A stretch of DNA of 64,000 nt from contig OV121088.1 of the NCBI GenBank assembly GCA_921293015.1, forward strand, positions 33,331,645 to 33,395,644. The letters run 5' to 3'. The number at the start of each line of letters is the position of its first letter. Within the stretch, counting starts at the first letter, position 1. The position numbers and the translations under genes are program-made. This document shows positions 62,149 through 64,000 of this stretch, piece by piece. Below the pieces are notes generated by a model. The model had not been told where the DNA came from and searched no databases. It saw nothing but the letters and a program-made list of their open reading frames with translations. The stretch is from Phorcus lineatus (lineage: Eukaryota > Mollusca > Gastropoda > Trochida > Trochidae).

Positions 62149-64000
62149 ATAAACGTAACTTTTGCTCCTTAAGGGCTTACACAATGGTTGAAGTCCAATG
62201 TCATACATGAGGCAATTTGTAGAATATACACATTCTGTCCAATCTTCTCAGCCTAGAAAATACATACATTAAACAAATCTAAGCAGAAATATTGTTAAAT
62301 ATTGTTGTCCTTACGACAAAACCAGTGTACAAAGCATATGTCCTTTTCAAACAGAACAAGTTCAACAGTCCCCCCAAAAAAACCAAGGATCGTCGAAATT
62401 GTAAAATTGTTCGCTCATAGAGATGGTTATGTCTTTATGCGCGCAACATGCGTCTAAGCACTGGAACAGTCTAAGCACTACTGTTATGTTTCTGCTTTCC
62501 ATTGAAATTAAGATATGGTCACACTTCAGCAATCATGATAGAGAAAGAAATGTGGGTAGACCCTGAAGAATATCACTGCCTACTGTTTTTTTGTTACCTA
62601 AAAGATGTAGAAGCATTGAGCATTAAGGTATGTTTAGTTGTAATATAATTCAAGATATAATTCATTTTTGGTTAATGAAGAGTGCATTTTGATTAACAGT
62701 AAAACTGATTGATATTGCTTATCACTATATATAGTCACATTCTTGTGATGGCAGCTTGTCTGGAGAAATAGGTTTGTCCTATGAATAAAGTTCTGGCAAA
62801 CAATGAGAATGAAACTGATCTCTAAACATAACCTTTCAATTAGCAACCTTTGCGGTGAAACTAAACAGACTGTAAAGCCTCTAGCTTTGCAGGATATTTC
62901 ACAGAGCTAGAATACGCTTTCAGGATCAAAAACTACTCTTGACATTTGATCCTAATTAATGTTTCCTTTTACATTTGTTAAGGTTTCACACAACAAAGGG
63001 ATTTTGATATGAGTGTTTGATTGAGTGAGTGCTTAGGTAACATATCAGCCATTAGGGGCGTGGTCAGGGCTTTGCACAACACATAATGCTGCATATTGAC
63101 AACGATAACCTTTTAAAAAATGTGTTTGCTGTTTGCTCTTTGCTGAAAGAATCGATATTCAATATTTGGAAAATGGAATCCATCGATTACTAAAAGATAT
63201 GGACATTGATGCCATTAAATCCTCTTTAACTACTGATAAATGTCATAGCAATGTTCTTCAAATTATCTCCGTTTTGGTAATAAATTTTGAAAACCACATT
63301 TGATTTATATTCAAATCCGATAATTGATGAAATTAAATGAAGCATATAATGCAAAATCAATCTCCTCTGGTGAACGATGATTGAAACCTAAGAGTTATGC
63401 CAATTCAGATATTCTACGCCGTTTATGCAGATTCACTTACGAAGTTTTGTTCCAAGTCTTCAGCACAGATAGATGTAGTTTTAATGTCTGCACTAAACAG
63501 AAGGTTAAAGCTGATGTAAATGAAAATCTGAAACTTTGACTACACGTATTTGTTTGATATTTGCTTACGTGGCTCTTGAATCAAAGAACTTCTCTCTCTA
63601 AGGTCTTATCGTGCAGAAACATTGAAAACGTTTTTGTTCCCAATGAGCTAGAGAGACCGGGGTATGTTAAGACTAAAGACATAACTCAAAGAGTATGTTA
63701 CTAAACTTAAATCAAAGGCTTTGATATTACCCTTTATCACATAATAATGTTAACTTGGAAAATTTGTAAGGAGCACAAATGTACAAAAAAGAGTTAATCA
63801 TAATTATTAATGTATAGTTATTTATATCTAAATACATTCTGTTCCAAAAAATGTCACTTGTCCAAATAACGTATTGAGAGCACACCATGTATTTTTTGCA
63901 CTCCCGTATTACGATATCATTAATGAAACTATATGCTTACCTCAAAATTACCGTAAACTTACTGCTGATTGGGACACATACTCAACCTCTAGCAATATGG
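62149..64000. other. AT-rich single-copy DNA without supported genes
   Basis: No conserved motif, repeat or reading frame of note is seen. Confidence 0.5.

Overview
This window looks like AT-rich, intron/intergenic-type DNA from an invertebrate animal. A marine invertebrate such as a mollusc is the best guess, at low confidence. The basis is a decayed mariner element, CR1/RTE-like LINE 3' ends, tRNA-derived SINEs, long (ACT)n, (GA)n and (AT)n microsatellites, degenerate satellites, and no long open reading frames outside simple repeats. I see no bacterial or viral gene organisation. No complete protein-coding gene can be supported; two or three possible exons are offered at low confidence.

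Region 1 (1 to about 41.2 kb) is a nested tandem repeat. At the large scale, 1-19541 and 21077-41215 are two head-to-tail copies of a unit of about 21 kb. They are nearly identical (roughly 98-99% by eye) but differ by several 20-220 bp indels and by large microsatellite length changes. At the finer scale each 21-kb unit is built from three older, much more diverged copies (about 75-85% by eye) of an ancestral module of about 6-10 kb, called A, B and C here. Landmarks recur in the same order in A, B and C. Later insertions sit on top: a mariner element at the left edge of each 21-kb unit; a LINE fragment in B that itself carries a 236-bp insertion with a 24-bp target duplication; a second LINE fragment in C; and a 460-bp non-autonomous DNA transposon in the spacer between the two units. 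A 91-bp block is invariant between modules A and C although its flanks have diverged.

Region 2 (about 41.2-50 kb) is single copy. It starts in the (ACT)n that ends the second unit, passes a (GA)n array, then a GC/CpG-richer stretch (about 42.7-43.5 kb) with promoter-like palindromes (TCTCGCGAGA, TGACGTCACGTGA). A LINE 3' tail, a possible first exon at 45966-46030 with a YY1-like start context, a SINE at about 46.7-47.05 kb and a possible internal exon with clustered tyrosine motifs at 49750-49857 follow.

Region 3 (about 50-54 kb) holds two adjacent degenerate satellites with periods near 150 bp, plus a looser repeat of about 440 bp. Region 4 (54-64 kb) is mostly featureless AT-rich DNA with an (AT)43 microsatellite, a CpG/E-box/CCAAT cluster near 61.7-62.1 kb and a perfect 12-bp-arm hairpin at 62120-62148.

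No genes can be shown to work together; the story of this window is repeat architecture and its history. Identity figures are by-eye estimates, because no alignment could be run.
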